This document shows positions 10,938 through 21,518 of a stretch of DNA of 64,000 nucleotides, piece after piece. The translations under genes and the position numbers were made by a program. The notes under the pieces were generated by a model, which saw nothing but the letters and a program-made list of their open reading frames with translations, searched no databases and was not told the origin of the DNA. How positions within the stretch are numbered: position 1 is the first letter of the stretch; the number at the start of each line of letters is the position of its first letter. The stretch is from Halichoerus grypus (lineage: Eukaryota > Chordata > Mammalia > Carnivora > Phocidae), in assembly GCF_964656455.1 (NCBI RefSeq), contig NC_135717.1, positions 138,832,308-138,896,307 on the forward strand, in the 5' to 3' direction.

Positions 10938-11282
10938 GGTAACTTAATATGTAACTAAATCCCAGGCTACTTGAACTCTTAATGAAGAAGTCCTTCAAAG
11001 ACCTGTCCTGTTAAGGTACAGGAGATGGATGTCAGATGATCCTGTTCCTCAGCTGGTTCCTCCAGCAGTTCAGGGAAGGGAAGGCCTCAAGGTGGTGCTT
11101 AGAAGTTGGATCTGTTTGGTCAAATGAAGAACAGTGATCATGTTCACACGAAGCTGACATTCCATTTATCTGGAAGTTCTTTTTATTTTACTTGCACTTA
11201 TTTTTTTTTTAATTGAGGTAGTTAATTATTAGGGAATTGATTAGGAGAGTGAAAACAGTCAAAATGTTGACTTTCAATTGTT

Positions 11283-11375
11283 TCTCCACTTTGCTCTAAG
11301 CTGCTTAAAGTCAGGCACTCTACTTCTTCTCTGTGTCTCCGTCACTTGGGGTAGTGCCTGGGCTGTACCGAGTAG
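11283..11375 (+). mobile_element. LINE-2 3' end (possible)
   Basis: The order CTGCTTAAAGTCAGGCACTC, TCTGTGTCTCC, GGGTAGTGCCTGG resembles the terminal part of L2 (gggcagggactt ... cagtgcctgg). Confidence 0.45.
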
Positions 11376-11397
11376 TGACTACCTGGAGTTTTGTTCT

Positions 11398-11610
11398 GTA
11401 GGCTCCAGAGAGAGATTGCCTAGTTTCGACCAAGCTCTGCTTCTTGCTGTGTAACCATGGAAGTTCACTGAATCTCGCTAGCTTTAGCTTCGTTGTGGAG
11501 ATAATAAAGCATAGAGGATTCTTGGGAGAACTGAATGACATAACGTATAGGAAACACTTAGGAAGTGCCTGGCACATATTTAATGCTCGGTGAACATTAG
11601 CTTTCATTTT
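11398..11610 (+). mobile_element. MIR SINE
   Basis: CTTGCTGTGTAACCATGGAA, GTGGAGATAATAAAGC, GAGAACTGAATGACATAA and AAGTGCCTGGCACATATTTA occur in MIR order, including its L2-like 3' end. Confidence 0.7.
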
Positions 11611-11621
11611 TAGGAACATAA

Positions 11622-13735
11622 CATCACACTCTCCCTACATTTTGGTCAGAGTTTGGGAATCTTAAAATAAGTTCAAATATTAATAGCTATGTTAGTACAG
11701 GCAATTAGTGGTGATTGCAAGTTGAGAGGCTCACCTGGGCTGTTCTTCAAGTGGTGACTCAGGGATCCAGAATCCTCCTCTCGTATTTCTGTCTGTGCTC
11801 TAGAGCCTCCTTGGAAATCCAGCTGCATCCCCCTATCCAGCTGGCTTATGAGTGTAGAGCAAGAGTATGTCGGATCAAGCAGGCAGATTTAGGGGCCAAG
11901 TGTAGCAGTGATATAATTCTCTTCTACCCATGTTCTTATTGGCTAGAATTCGGTTACATAGCCTCATATAAATGCAAGAAGACTGGAGAATGTAGTCTTG
12001 TGTGCCTAGGAAATGCTCTGAGGAACTCACTGTACGTCTGCAAGATTTTATTAATAATCACCAAATATCCATAATCAGCTTGAAATAATATCATTTTCAC
12101 TGAATTTAATCTAGTTTTGTTGATGTTGCCCTTGTTGTTTTCATTCCATTTGTTTTCACAGATTGCCTGGTATGGCCATGTCCTGCCTATGGGTAGATTC
12201 AGTTTGACAGCTGGAAGAACAGTAGGAAAGATAGAAAAAACAGGGGACCCGCCTCCAAACAGGCACCATGAAATTGTCGAAGCTGTTTTATGTCTTGGAA
12301 ATCATAAGAACTGCAGAGATAGATCTTTATGATGTCTATTGATTTCTCATTAAATTCTGCTTTGATTTAATTGCACTTTTACATAGATCCCATTTCAGAT
12401 GTTAATAAGCTCTAGCAGCTTCATATTTGACTTTGGGATTCTAGTTAATCTAAAACTTCATCTAGTAGGAATATATATATGGTATGTCTTATTCATTACC
12501 TATATGATATGCTTTTAGCAGTTGTTTTTCAAGAGACATCTCCATAGGTCAGATATTAATCTCCATTCCACCAAGTAGAGGTACCTAGTTCTTACATTAA
12601 GGCAACTGACCATGTTGGTTTGACATCCAATGGTTCTTTGACATTATTTTTAGTCATTCTTTATTCTCTGTATTCTTAATTCATTTGATGAAGAGGGTTT
12701 TGGATTCCCCAAGCTAAGAAACAAAAGTGGCTGAGTGTCCTCCTTATTGCTTTTAAACCTGAGGGATTATCAGATGCATTACAACTCCATAAAGCTCAAG
12801 GCAATTTAATAACTTGCACACTCCAAATCATAAGAACATATAAAACAACTAGGACAGTAACAGCTTAAGTAGGACATTTCCTTTCTAAACAGTGAGAAGT
12901 AGCAGCATTAGACTGAGTCATAATGGAACTAAAGCTCTACACCTACACTTTGAACCTTGCAGTCCCTGAAACTATTTGTAGCAATTGGCTAGTTTACCTT
13001 TGAGTCTTATCAAGTGCTTTTCTTATATATCATCAAAAGTATATGTGATATACTGATGGTTAGAGTTATATCTGGGTAACTTAGATCTGGGTCATAAAGT
13101 CATGTTAATACTTCCGCCTCTTGGGACACATGCTTTTATTAATATCCCTTGTCACAGGACTGCCGCTCTGGGAACACGAGGTACCCAAGAGATGGGTGCA
13201 AGCCTTAAGATTTCTCCTCCTTGATTTTAGAGGGCTCTAAAGTGAGATCATAGAACTGCAGTATGCCTGGTGACTATTCTTGTGTTAGGATTCATAATAT
13301 TAGGATTAAAGGCTCACATGATTGAATACATTTCCCTCTAAGCCATATTCTTTCATATTTTCTGTCCCAAGAATTCCTAAAAAAAGGGGGGGGGGAGGCT
13401 AAAGTTGAAGTTCAGGTATTGTAGTATTTTTATCCATGGTTCCAAGTAGCTCTTTATTCAGCTGTTTCTAGGAGCTGTTTCAACCAACTTTGTGTAACTA
13501 TGATCGTCTTAAAGGGGTTTATTTGTCAGCATGAAACGTACTCTTCAGGAAGATGTCAAGGGCATATTTTTATTGGTGGGACCTTTTCTGGACCTTGGCT
13601 GGAACCTGAGGATTCAGAAAGAATGGCAATGTTGTTTTTCTCTGATTTATTTTTTTCTCGACTGTTGCATTTTTGTGTTTTATGTGTGCTTAGCAGCTCT
13701 GTGCACAGTTTTATTGACTTCTAAACTAAGCAAAT
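11622..13735. other. Mostly unassigned; one repeat-like segment
   Basis: 11715-12040 has the look of an ancient LTR-type repeat (CTTATTGGCTAGAATTCGG, GGAGAATGTAGTC) but I cannot name it. An A-run followed by a G-run sits near 13378-13396. A 119-codon frame at 11715-12074 lies in the repeat-like segment and has no recognisable product. Confidence 0.35.
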
Positions 13736-13752
13736 AGAACAAACTCTGGTGG

Positions 13753-13937
13753 GGGCGCCTGAGTGGCTCAGTCGTTAAGCGTCTGCCTTCGGCTCAGGTC
13801 ATGATCCCAGGGTCCTGGGATCGAGCCCCGCATCGGGCTCCCTGCTCGGCCAGGAGCCTGCTTCTCCCTCTCCCACTCCACCTGCTTGTGTTCCCTCTCT
13901 AGCTGTCTCTCTCTCTCTCTGTCAAATAAATAAAATA

Positions 13938-13967
<30 letters not shown>
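13753..13967 (+). mobile_element. Young Can-SINE with 17-bp target-site duplication
   Basis: Near-consensus copy with a 24-A tail. The perfect repeat AGAACAAACTCTGGTGG flanks it at 13736-13752 and 13968-13984. Long pure tail and intact duplication mark it as one of the youngest insertions here. Confidence 0.96.
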
Positions 13968-13968
<1 letters not shown>

Positions 13969-13999
13969 GAACAAACTCTGGTGGTATAAAATGCTAAGT

Positions 14000-14141
14000 G
14001 AGCGAGCCGCAGGGAGCACATTACACCAAGGCTCTTCACTCACTCGGCTCTGGCTGCCAATTTGCTTTCAAGTGCGATTCAGGAAGCTGGTTATGGTCTA
14101 TCAAGCCCTAAATAATCTAGGCCTTGTTCGCCTCAGAAATT
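14000..14141 (+). mobile_element. CR1/L3-type LINE fragment (ORF2 C-terminal region)
   Basis: From 14044 the plus strand reads RLWLPICFQVRF then KLVMVYQALNNLG in one frame, the CR1-clade reverse-transcriptase C-terminal pattern (W-L-P, then a Y-x-A-L-N stretch). A related part (EHITPRLF) lies just upstream in another frame, so there is a frameshift near 14040. L2 is an alternative, being in the same clade. Confidence 0.55.
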
Positions 14142-14271
14142 AGCTGCTGCTTTTTATACCATCACCACAATTAATCATGGCCCATCTTGCTCATGTCACA
14201 TGTGGGAAGGATCTGTAAATATTTCATTTGATGAACTCTTCCTACAACCTGTCCCCTTTGCCGTAATGAGT

Positions 14272-14690
14272 GGTAGCATAGAGGAGTAGTTAGGAGTTGG
14301 ACTTTTTGAGACTGGGCTCCTGCTCAGAATTCAGTTTTGCTACATAATAGCTGTGGGATGTTGATCAACATACTGTAACCAGTGCTACTGTTAATTTTAA
14401 GAGCAAACACACAACACTGTGTGTCCGATACCATTGTAAGTTTTATAAATATTAATTCTTTTAATTATCACTCACTCCCAACCCTATTCTGTAGATTTTA
14501 TTGTTTTCCCCAACATGTAGGTGAGGAAACAGAAAAAAATACTGAAACTCTGATTCTCAGATTCCCAAAATGGAAAATGAGAATGATAGCACTAATGTAA
14601 TATAATGTGGTAAAGATTAAGTGAGATTTTGTATATAATAGTGTCTTTCACTAAGTATGTACGCAGTAAGTATTAGCTATTAATATTATG
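14272..14690 (+). mobile_element. MIR interrupted by a second, inverted MIR
   Basis: The left part (GTAGCATAGAGGAGTAGTTA to TAGCTGTGGGATGTTGATCA) and the right part (TTCCCAAAATGGAAAATGAG to GTACGCAGTAAGTATTAG) are consecutive halves of a plus-strand MIR. The sequence between them is MIR in the opposite orientation. Confidence 0.65.
14378..14535 (-). mobile_element. MIR fragment nested in MIR
   Basis: Reads as inverted MIR: ACTGTGTGTCCGATACCATT, AATTCTTTTAATTATCACTC, CCCTATTCTGTAG and AGGTGAGGAAACAG match the complement of the MIR 3' half in order. Confidence 0.6.
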
Positions 14691-14702
14691 AGCACAGTTT
14701 TA

Positions 14703-15265
14703 TTAGGGGTCTCCAGAGAAAGAGAACCAATAGGATATATTAAGATATATATGTACAATATAATTAGGATTTATTATAACTGATTAATATAAGTAAAATA
14801 AATATGAATATATTATATATGAAGTAAATATATTTATTTAGTAAATTTAGTGTAAGGAATTGGCTCATGTGGTTATGGAGGCTGGGAAGTCCAAAATCTT
14901 CAGGGGTGGGCTGATAGTGTGGGAGAATCAGGGAGAGCCAGTGTTCCAATTCAAAGGCTGTCAGGCAGTAATAATCAATGTTGCAGATGAAGTTTGAAGG
15001 CAATTAGCTAGAGAATTCTGTCTTACCTGGAGGAGGGTCGGTCTACCGTCTGTTCAGGCCTTAAACTGATTGGATGAAGCTCACCCATGTTATAAGGCAA
15101 TCTGCTTTCCTGACTAAAATGTTAATCTCTTGTTAGGGTCTTCCCATTTAAATGTTAATCTCACCCAAGAACACCCTCATAGAAACACCCAGAAGAGCAT
15201 TTGACCAAATACCTGGGCACCTCACGGCCCAATCAAGTTGACACTTAAAATTAACCACCATCACA
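14703..15265 (-). mobile_element. ERVL-type LTR (MLT2-like)
   Basis: On the minus strand it starts TGTGATGGTGGTTAATTTTA, continues with GTCAACTTGATTGGGCC and ends with CTATTGGTTCTCTTTCTCTG, GGAGACCCC. Its plus-strand landmarks include GGAATTGGCTCATGTGGTTA and ACTGATTGGATGAAGCTCAC. It has the TG..CA-type ends of an LTR. An AT-rich microsatellite-like stretch (14740-14850) has grown inside it. No internal retroviral genes. Confidence 0.65.
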
Positions 15266-16366
15266 GTAGTTTCTCTGATGTAATAATCAATATGATGAAT
15301 ATATTTTCCCCACTACATATAATCTTCTCAAGACAGTGACCATGTCTAATGTACTTTTGATATTTTAAGGCTGTATTTTCACCCGCGATTATGTCATTAA
15401 AAGACTATGGATGCATATGTACATGTGTGTGTATTTTGTTTTGAATCTAAAATTGTCCATTTCATCCATGCAGACAAGGACATTATTATTATTTTTTTCT
15501 ACTTACTTGAGGGAAGGAGTATCTTTCTTAACTCCTGGATTCCTGGGAATACGTGGGTGTCCTTGAGGGATTGTGAGCAATGACTCTCTTTTGCTCTAGA
15601 GGTGAGTATTGTCAGGCGAGGATTTGCCTGTCATTAGCATGAGGGTTCTATGGCTGAGATCCAACAGAGCACTCTCGTATCAAAAATATACTTGACCAGG
15701 AGGTGGTTTTATAAGTTCACCTTGATATTTGGAAGAAGTCAGTTGAAATGCACACTTTCAGTACTCTACTGCAGTTGAGTTCCTCTATTTTAGTTATTTT
15801 CTTAAAAAGGAGAGGAAATGATCCTTTCTGTTTGTCAAGCTCTTCATGCTTTATGATGCTCTTGTCCCTGGAATAGCATTTAGTTATTTCAAGGCCGTGA
15901 AATGGACCCTGGAAGATGTTATTTAACTGGCTTTGTATACAAACATGCAGCAACCATAATGAAATTGGTATTTTGTCTGGTTCTCTCTAATCACACAATA
16001 ACATGTATCTTTCTATGCAATTGGAGTAAATTAAAACAAAACACCATTTAATCAGAAGACCTTTGATAATTAATCATTTCCTATATTTACATTTTCCCCT
16101 CTAGACTTATTTGCAAAACTCAGGCTTCCAAACATTGACTTTATCTCCATTTGGTTCATGGCTTTATAGTACCTTTTCAATGTTGAAGTGACTCTTTGAC
16201 TTAATCTTTCATGTAATAATGGTTAATATTTTTCCCCAAGCTGTTTTTGGACCTTCAGAACCACACTAATACTGAGATTGTGGATTGTAAGACAAAAGTC
16301 AGAAACAGGGATGAAATATTGAAAATTTGACTCCATGTAGCAGGTTGAACCTCTGTATTAAAAAAT
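15266..16366. other. Mostly unassigned; possible L2 trace at 15.30-15.37 kb
   Basis: CTTCTCAAGACAGTGACCAT followed by GTCTAATG resembles an L2 3' end. Otherwise no repeat or gene recognised. Confidence 0.35.
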
Positions 16367-16376
16367 AACAATAGGA

Positions 16377-16595
16377 GGGGCGCCTGGGTGGCTCAGTCGT
16401 TAAGCGTCTGCCTTTGGCTCAGGTCATGGTCTCAGGGTCCTGGGATCGAGCCCCGCATCGGGCTCCCTGCTCCGCGGGAAGCCTGCTTCTCCCTCTCCCA
16501 CTCCCCCTGCTTGTGTTCCCTCTCTCGCTGTGTCTCTCTCTGTCAAATAAATAAATAAAATCTTAAAAAAAATAAAAATAAAAAAAATAAAAAAC
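16377..16595 (+). mobile_element. Young Can-SINE with 10-bp duplication
   Basis: Near-consensus element with the TCTCGCTGTGTCTCTCTCTG tail region and mixed A/T tail. Flanking repeat AACAATAGGA at 16367-16376 and 16596-16605. Confidence 0.94.
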
Positions 16596-16605
16596 AACAA
16601 TAGGA

Positions 16606-17869
16606 TATGATGAGTGTCACTATCTTACATGGAGGAAGCCAGGGTAGAAAAACTATAAAGAGACACAGTAAAAATAAAACCCCACAAAATCTTAAACAAA
16701 GGGCTAGTAACCCTGTCTCTATTTTATGCAAAACAAGTCTGCCTAATCATCCTTAAAACTCCTTTCAGTAAAGAGCTGTAGGAAAGGAAAAGGACAAAAA
16801 GTTTCCCTCTAGTATATATAATGCCCAGTCTCTCTCTCTTAGGAGCAATATCGTGCCCTGTTGTGGTGTCTCTTTTCTGTGTGATTCATGTGTAAGGGCT
16901 CCCAATTGATTCCACTTTGTCAGTGGTCAGTAAGATTCCCAGTTCATTCTGCTTTGTTGTTGGTCAAAAAAAATATTGCTTTCTTCTTCTGAGACTGGCG
17001 AGATGCACATTTAGATATAGTGCCTGCTGACTCTTGAGACGATGCATCCAATACTTCTATATCTTGGCAGTCATTCTGGAAAGACAGTTTTTAGAGTTTA
17101 TCAGTGGCTTATCATGACTCCTTGATGATGGGGACCCTCTGGTGTTCAGGTCCATAGTCTGGAGTGAGGACTAACCTACGTGGTTAAAAATGAGCAGGGA
17201 AGTGGGGCGGAGAAGAGCCAAAGGGTAGATAGAGTGGAACCTATCTCTCTTGATTTGGCTTTTTTTTTTTTTTTTTTTTACAACAATGTCCAGATAGAGT
17301 GACCTTGCAAATAATTTATCAAGGTTGACTTCTGCTTTTGACCTCAGAAATCTTCCTGACAACCATCTCTAACAGTCAACTTTGGGGAAAACTTAATAGT
17401 TTCTGCCCCATTATTTGTTGGATAAAGTCCCAGAACAATAATTTCCTAAACTGAAGTATGATTGGTACATATCATGATGAGAAGAAAAACAACATACTAA
17501 CTATCGGCAAGGTGAGATTGTTGTGGAGGTTTGGGATAGAGTAAACAAACACGGTGGCCCGTTTTGCACACTCCACCACGATAAAGAATGTCTGTGTGAA
17601 GTGATGGAGGTTCTCGACTGAGACTCGTGGCTCAAAGTACAGCAACTAGAGGCAGAAACCTCTCCCTGAAGATTCATGCTGCATATGAACAAAACAGGTT
17701 CTATTGGTACCTACTCCCCCATTAGGATAATTTTGGGAGAGAAGCTCTTCCAAATGTCCCTGGGGCTCCTTTCTGCCTTAGGGCCTCTGAATTTAATATT
17801 CTCTTCCCTGGAAGCTGCTGACCCAGATCTTCTCTAGGCAGGTAGCTCTCTGCTGTGTGGAAATCAAAT
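16606..17869. other. Unassigned sequence with a TATA-like string
   Basis: No gene or known repeat identified. AGTATATATAATGCCC, followed by a CT run, lies near 16812-16840 and looks promoter- or LTR-like, but nothing else supports that. A T-run occurs at about 17261-17279. Confidence 0.3.
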
Positions 17870-18152
17870 ATTTACTTTTCAGACTCCTTTCCTCGCCCCA
17901 AACTAAAGCAGCCCTCTGTCTCACTCTTTCACTTCAGCTTTACGTTTTACATAGCTTTATGTTAAAACATAGCAAAACATGTTTTAGCAGAATGCTGTCT
18001 CTCTTTGCTTGTGTATCTATTGTCTATCATTCTCCATTCCACCACTAGAATGAAAGATCCAAGAGAAGGAGGGAGCTTGCCTTTCGAGTTGGTGCTGTAT
18101 TCCCTATGTATTTGTATCATCAGTGCTTTAAAAATATTTGTTGAATGCATTG
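17870..18152 (+). mobile_element. LINE-2 3' end
   Basis: TCCATTCCACCACTAGAATG, then AAAGATCCAAGAGAAGG, and the terminal TTAAAAATATTTGTTGAATG are the L2 3' end in order. Confidence 0.7.
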
Positions 18153-18204
18153 TTGACACACAGAAGAGAGAGCCACTTTAGAGTTTTCATTTGCAGCTTT
18201 TTTA

Positions 18205-18311
18205 TTTTTAAGATTTTATTTTTAAGTAATCTCTACGCCCAGCATGGGGCTCGAACCCACAACCCCGAGATCAAGTTGCATGCTCCACCGACTGAGCGAG
18301 CCAGGCACCTC
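18205..18311 (-). mobile_element. Short tRNA-like Can-SINE, minus strand
   Basis: This differs from the other SINEs: after the tRNA-like region (minus strand GGTGCCTGGCTCGCTCAGTC, CTTGATCTCGGGGTTGTGGG) it goes almost directly to TAGAGATTACTTAAAAATAA, with no CT-rich body. Flanks TCATTTGCAGCTTTTTTAT (from 18187) and TCATTTGCAGCTTTTTAT (18312-18329) are the target duplication, differing by one T. Confidence 0.88.
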
Positions 18312-18349
18312 TCATTTGCAGCTTTTTATGAGTAACATAAATATCACTA

Positions 18350-18600
18350 GCAACAACATTATCTAACATATTTTGAGGGCAGTGGACCAGGCACTCTGTC
18401 TCAGCACAGTGCCTGACATATTTTCTTATGTCAACCTCAAAATAACCTTAAAATTTAGACACTGTCATTGTCCCTATTTTGTAGAAGCAATAACTGAGGT
18501 ACAGAAAGGTTCTTAACATTTGGCAAAGCTCCTGTAGCTAGTAAGTGGCAAAGCTAGGCTCTGGTTAAGTCTTTGCAGTTAACTACCTATTTCAGGTCCC
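18350..18600 (-). mobile_element. MIR SINE, minus strand
   Basis: Inverted MIR landmarks in order: GTGGACCAGGCACTCTGTCT, TTTTGTAGAAGCAATAACTG, AGGTACAGAAAGGTTC and GTAGCTAGTAAGTGGCAAAG. Confidence 0.7.
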
Positions 18601-19534
18601 GAGGCATTTTTCTCTGGAACATGACACAGTTTATGAGCTTTGCTTTTATATGAATAATTAAGAATAGTTGATGCTTGGCAGTATGATGTGCTATGATAGT
18701 TTAGGAATTCCATTCTGAGTTATACTGAATGACAGAGTCTCTGAAGGTGGCTCTTTTTTCTCATAAAGACTCTACAGTCTACGTTCTTAACCTTTTGTAG
18801 ACTGTGCAAATGGTAATTTTTATTGTTTGAGGCATATTATGAAGCAGATGTTTCCTATATTGTCTACTGGCAAAATTTTTCTGTTCACATATATCAATTG
18901 TTTGTACAAGAAGATGCTCCTTTACTTTTCGGGCTTGTAGTACTCTCATTGGTTAGAAGCTGCTTTTCAGTTGTTATCACAGTCAAATTTGGTTCAGTCA
19001 AGAGCTTTAGGAAGGGTTTTCCTGTGATCTTCATATATAACCAATCCAAAGGTAATATATTGTGTTGAAAATCCCTCAAATCTCAATGTCGAGACATTTG
19101 CCAGGTTTGTGTCAAAGGTAAGTCATAGCACCCTAGTGTCCATAAGAATGATACTGTGAAATGAAAAATGTACTTTTAGTTGACCTACTATAAAATCACT
19201 GCCCTAATCTGTGAAGCTAGGCTTGTAAAAGGGCTTAACATGGCAAGTATTTGATAGACTCTCAGAAAAATATCAAAGTAGTTAGCTATCCTGAGTCACC
19301 TTCCATAAACTTAAGGGTAGTGAAGATACTGCATTTCTTCATATTCTGTAATAAGCAGAATTCCAATTTGTGGAATGCAGGGGCAGGGTGGGAAATTCAA
19401 GCTCATGTAAAAATTGCATATGCTTTCCTTCTTCCGCAGTTGTGCAGAGCTCCAAGGTAATGCACTCCAGTAAGACAATGATGTGGGCCCACTTGTCATT
19501 GGTGATTAGTGCAGTGGTAGTGATTCGAGGGATA
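18601..19534. other. Unassigned sequence
   Basis: No repeat or gene recognised. Overlapping short frames on both strands around 19.25-19.54 kb have no recognisable products. Confidence 0.4.
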
Positions 19535-19540
19535 CCCACG

Positions 19541-19738
19541 TTTTTAAAGATTTTATTTATTTATTTATTTGACAGAGAGAGACACAGCGAGAGAGGGAGC
19601 ACAAGCAGGGGGAGTGGGAGAGGGAGAAGCAGGCCTCCCGCGGAGCAAGGAGCCCGATGCGGGGCTTGATCCCAGGACCCTGGGACCATGACCTGAGCCG
19701 ATGGCAGACGCTTAACGGCTGAGCCACCCAGGCGCCCC
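19541..19738 (-). mobile_element. Young Can-SINE, minus strand
   Basis: Near-consensus copy with a short tail (TTTTTAAAGATTTTATTTAT). The flank CCCACGTTTTTA (left) and CCCATGTTTTTA (right) form a duplication with one mismatch. Confidence 0.93.
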
Positions 19739-19751
19739 CCCATGTTTTTAA

Positions 19752-21435
19752 ACGAGTTGTTTCCTTCTGGTCCTCTCTCCATTAATTCAATACTGCAGTT
19801 TGGGCCCAGAGATCTTAAGCAAAGTTGAGAATCCAGGAGCCATAGTAACTAGGACCTCTCCTTTTGTGTCCCACACAGCAGTTCCCATACTTGGCCCTGA
19901 TACCTCCGTAATGGAGAACAAGATGCCAGTCCCCAGACCTCTGTCCCCATCCTAGGCTCAGGAAATCTTCCTTCCCTACCTCAGGTCTGCTCAAAATTAC
20001 TTTCAATGGGCGAGTCCAAATCTCCAAAATAAGGAATTAAAGGGAAGACATACAATTTAGTATTTCAACAAATTATTTTTGTCACAGTAAACTGAGTACC
20101 TTTCAGAAAATGAATCCTAGGAAACAGTGTGACTTAGGTCCATTTACTTTATATAACAAAAGAACTATTTTGAAGAGAGAGTCTAGGTCAAGGTATACCC
20201 AGAATGGAGATTATAGTAGATGTTTATCCCAAGTTGTTAAGAGCAGGGGTCAGGATGCTCTCTTGAGAAAATTCTGTTGACATAAGAGCCGTGTTCTCAT
20301 CATGAGGAAAGTTATTATATTGGGTACCATTAAAATGCAAATAAACCAAGAAAAGCATGTTCCTTTTACCAGGAAGGCCTTTGTGGCTCCCATATACCTT
20401 TGGTCAATTCTCCTTTCCATGAATGAGACAACTAACGAATTCAATTCCACAGTAATACTAAATCACAGAACTCAATGACACTTAAACCACAGAGCAGCTG
20501 GGTGGTGAGATGGGAGGAGAGCCCCACATCACCCCTTCTGGTCTCCTCAGGAATAGCATTCCTTGGAGGAGCAGTTTCTTCCATTTGGAGGATTAAAAAG
20601 GCAAGTTGTAAGGTATTTGACCATTATAATAAACACCAGCGGCTATAGACTAATATGAGACAGACCTAGAAAGAGGGCTTTTTATTGGCATTTATGTACA
20701 ATTGATTAGAAAAATGTCCCCCCCCTTTTTTATTACCATCATTCCAAATATTCTCAGATGTGTTTGGCATTTGGTTAAGAATTAGTATCGTTCACATTAT
20801 TTACTTGTGACTGTTCTCTTGTCTTGCTTCTACTGTTATTTAAGCCTTATTTCCAATTTCACTTTGAAAAGCGCATGATAATGGAATTAATTTTGCTTTG
20901 ATCTGGGGCCTTCTCTGATGAGTGAATACTATAATTTACCCAATGCATTGACTTTGATATGTTTTTCTTGGTGAAGCTTACATAGGTATTACATGTCACA
21001 ACTGGTGGGACTATAATAATTTTGCTGTTCACTGAATGTCAAATTAAAAATGTATATGAGATAGCTAAGGATCCTATCCCATTAATTATTCTCTTAGGAT
21101 TTCTGAAATTCTGTGTTAATGAGCCTGTAACATTCTGAAGACCAAATGCCTGAATGTATTAAAAGGGAGAGTGAGAAAACCTGCAGCCTGAAAAATGCAC
21201 GTGAGGGAGAATAAGTTAAAAATAAATGTGCTATCATTTGACTTTTTTTTTTTAAATGAGGACATTGGTCACTTTTGGAGATGAAGATCATTCTTGCTAT
21301 CAGTAAGCATCACTGTGTGTCAGTGGTGGTAGTCATGTGCATTGCTGTAGCCTTCCTGTAAAAACAAATCTCTCCTCTTCATTGGAATTCAGTGCATGGT
21401 ACTGGCGAATGAATGAATGAATGAGTGCACCAGTA
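19752..21435. other. Unassigned sequence
   Basis: No gene or repeat family recognised. A C-run beside a T-run occurs near 20718-20730 and a short (GAAT)n run near 21408-21423. Confidence 0.4.
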
Positions 21436-21439
21436 GGTT

Positions 21440-21518
21440 TTTTATTCTGTTGTTCTCCTTCTAAAACTGGGGCAAATTATTTGCTTCTCTGAGCCACTTT
21501 TTCCTCATTTGTTAAAAA
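21440..21518 (+). mobile_element. MIR fragment
   Basis: GGGGCAAATTATTTGCTTCT and CTGAGCCACTTTTTCCTCAT match the central MIR. It is followed by an A-run. Confidence 0.45.

Noticed and set aside
11715..12074. 119-codon plus-strand open frame
   Set aside because: It lies in an ancient repeat-like segment; no protein family recognised.
16812..16840. A promoter or LTR TATA box
   Set aside because: AGTATATATAATGCCC plus a CT run is all there is; no transcript, LTR ends or polyadenylation signal in order. TA-rich strings are common in this DNA.
18205..18311. A tRNA-Lys gene
   Set aside because: The tRNA-like head is followed by an A-rich tail and flanked by target-site duplications, so it is a SINE.
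19370..19669. 99-codon plus-strand frame ending in RERHSERG
   Set aside because: Its C-terminal part is translated from the SINE at 19.54 kb, so it is an accidental frame.
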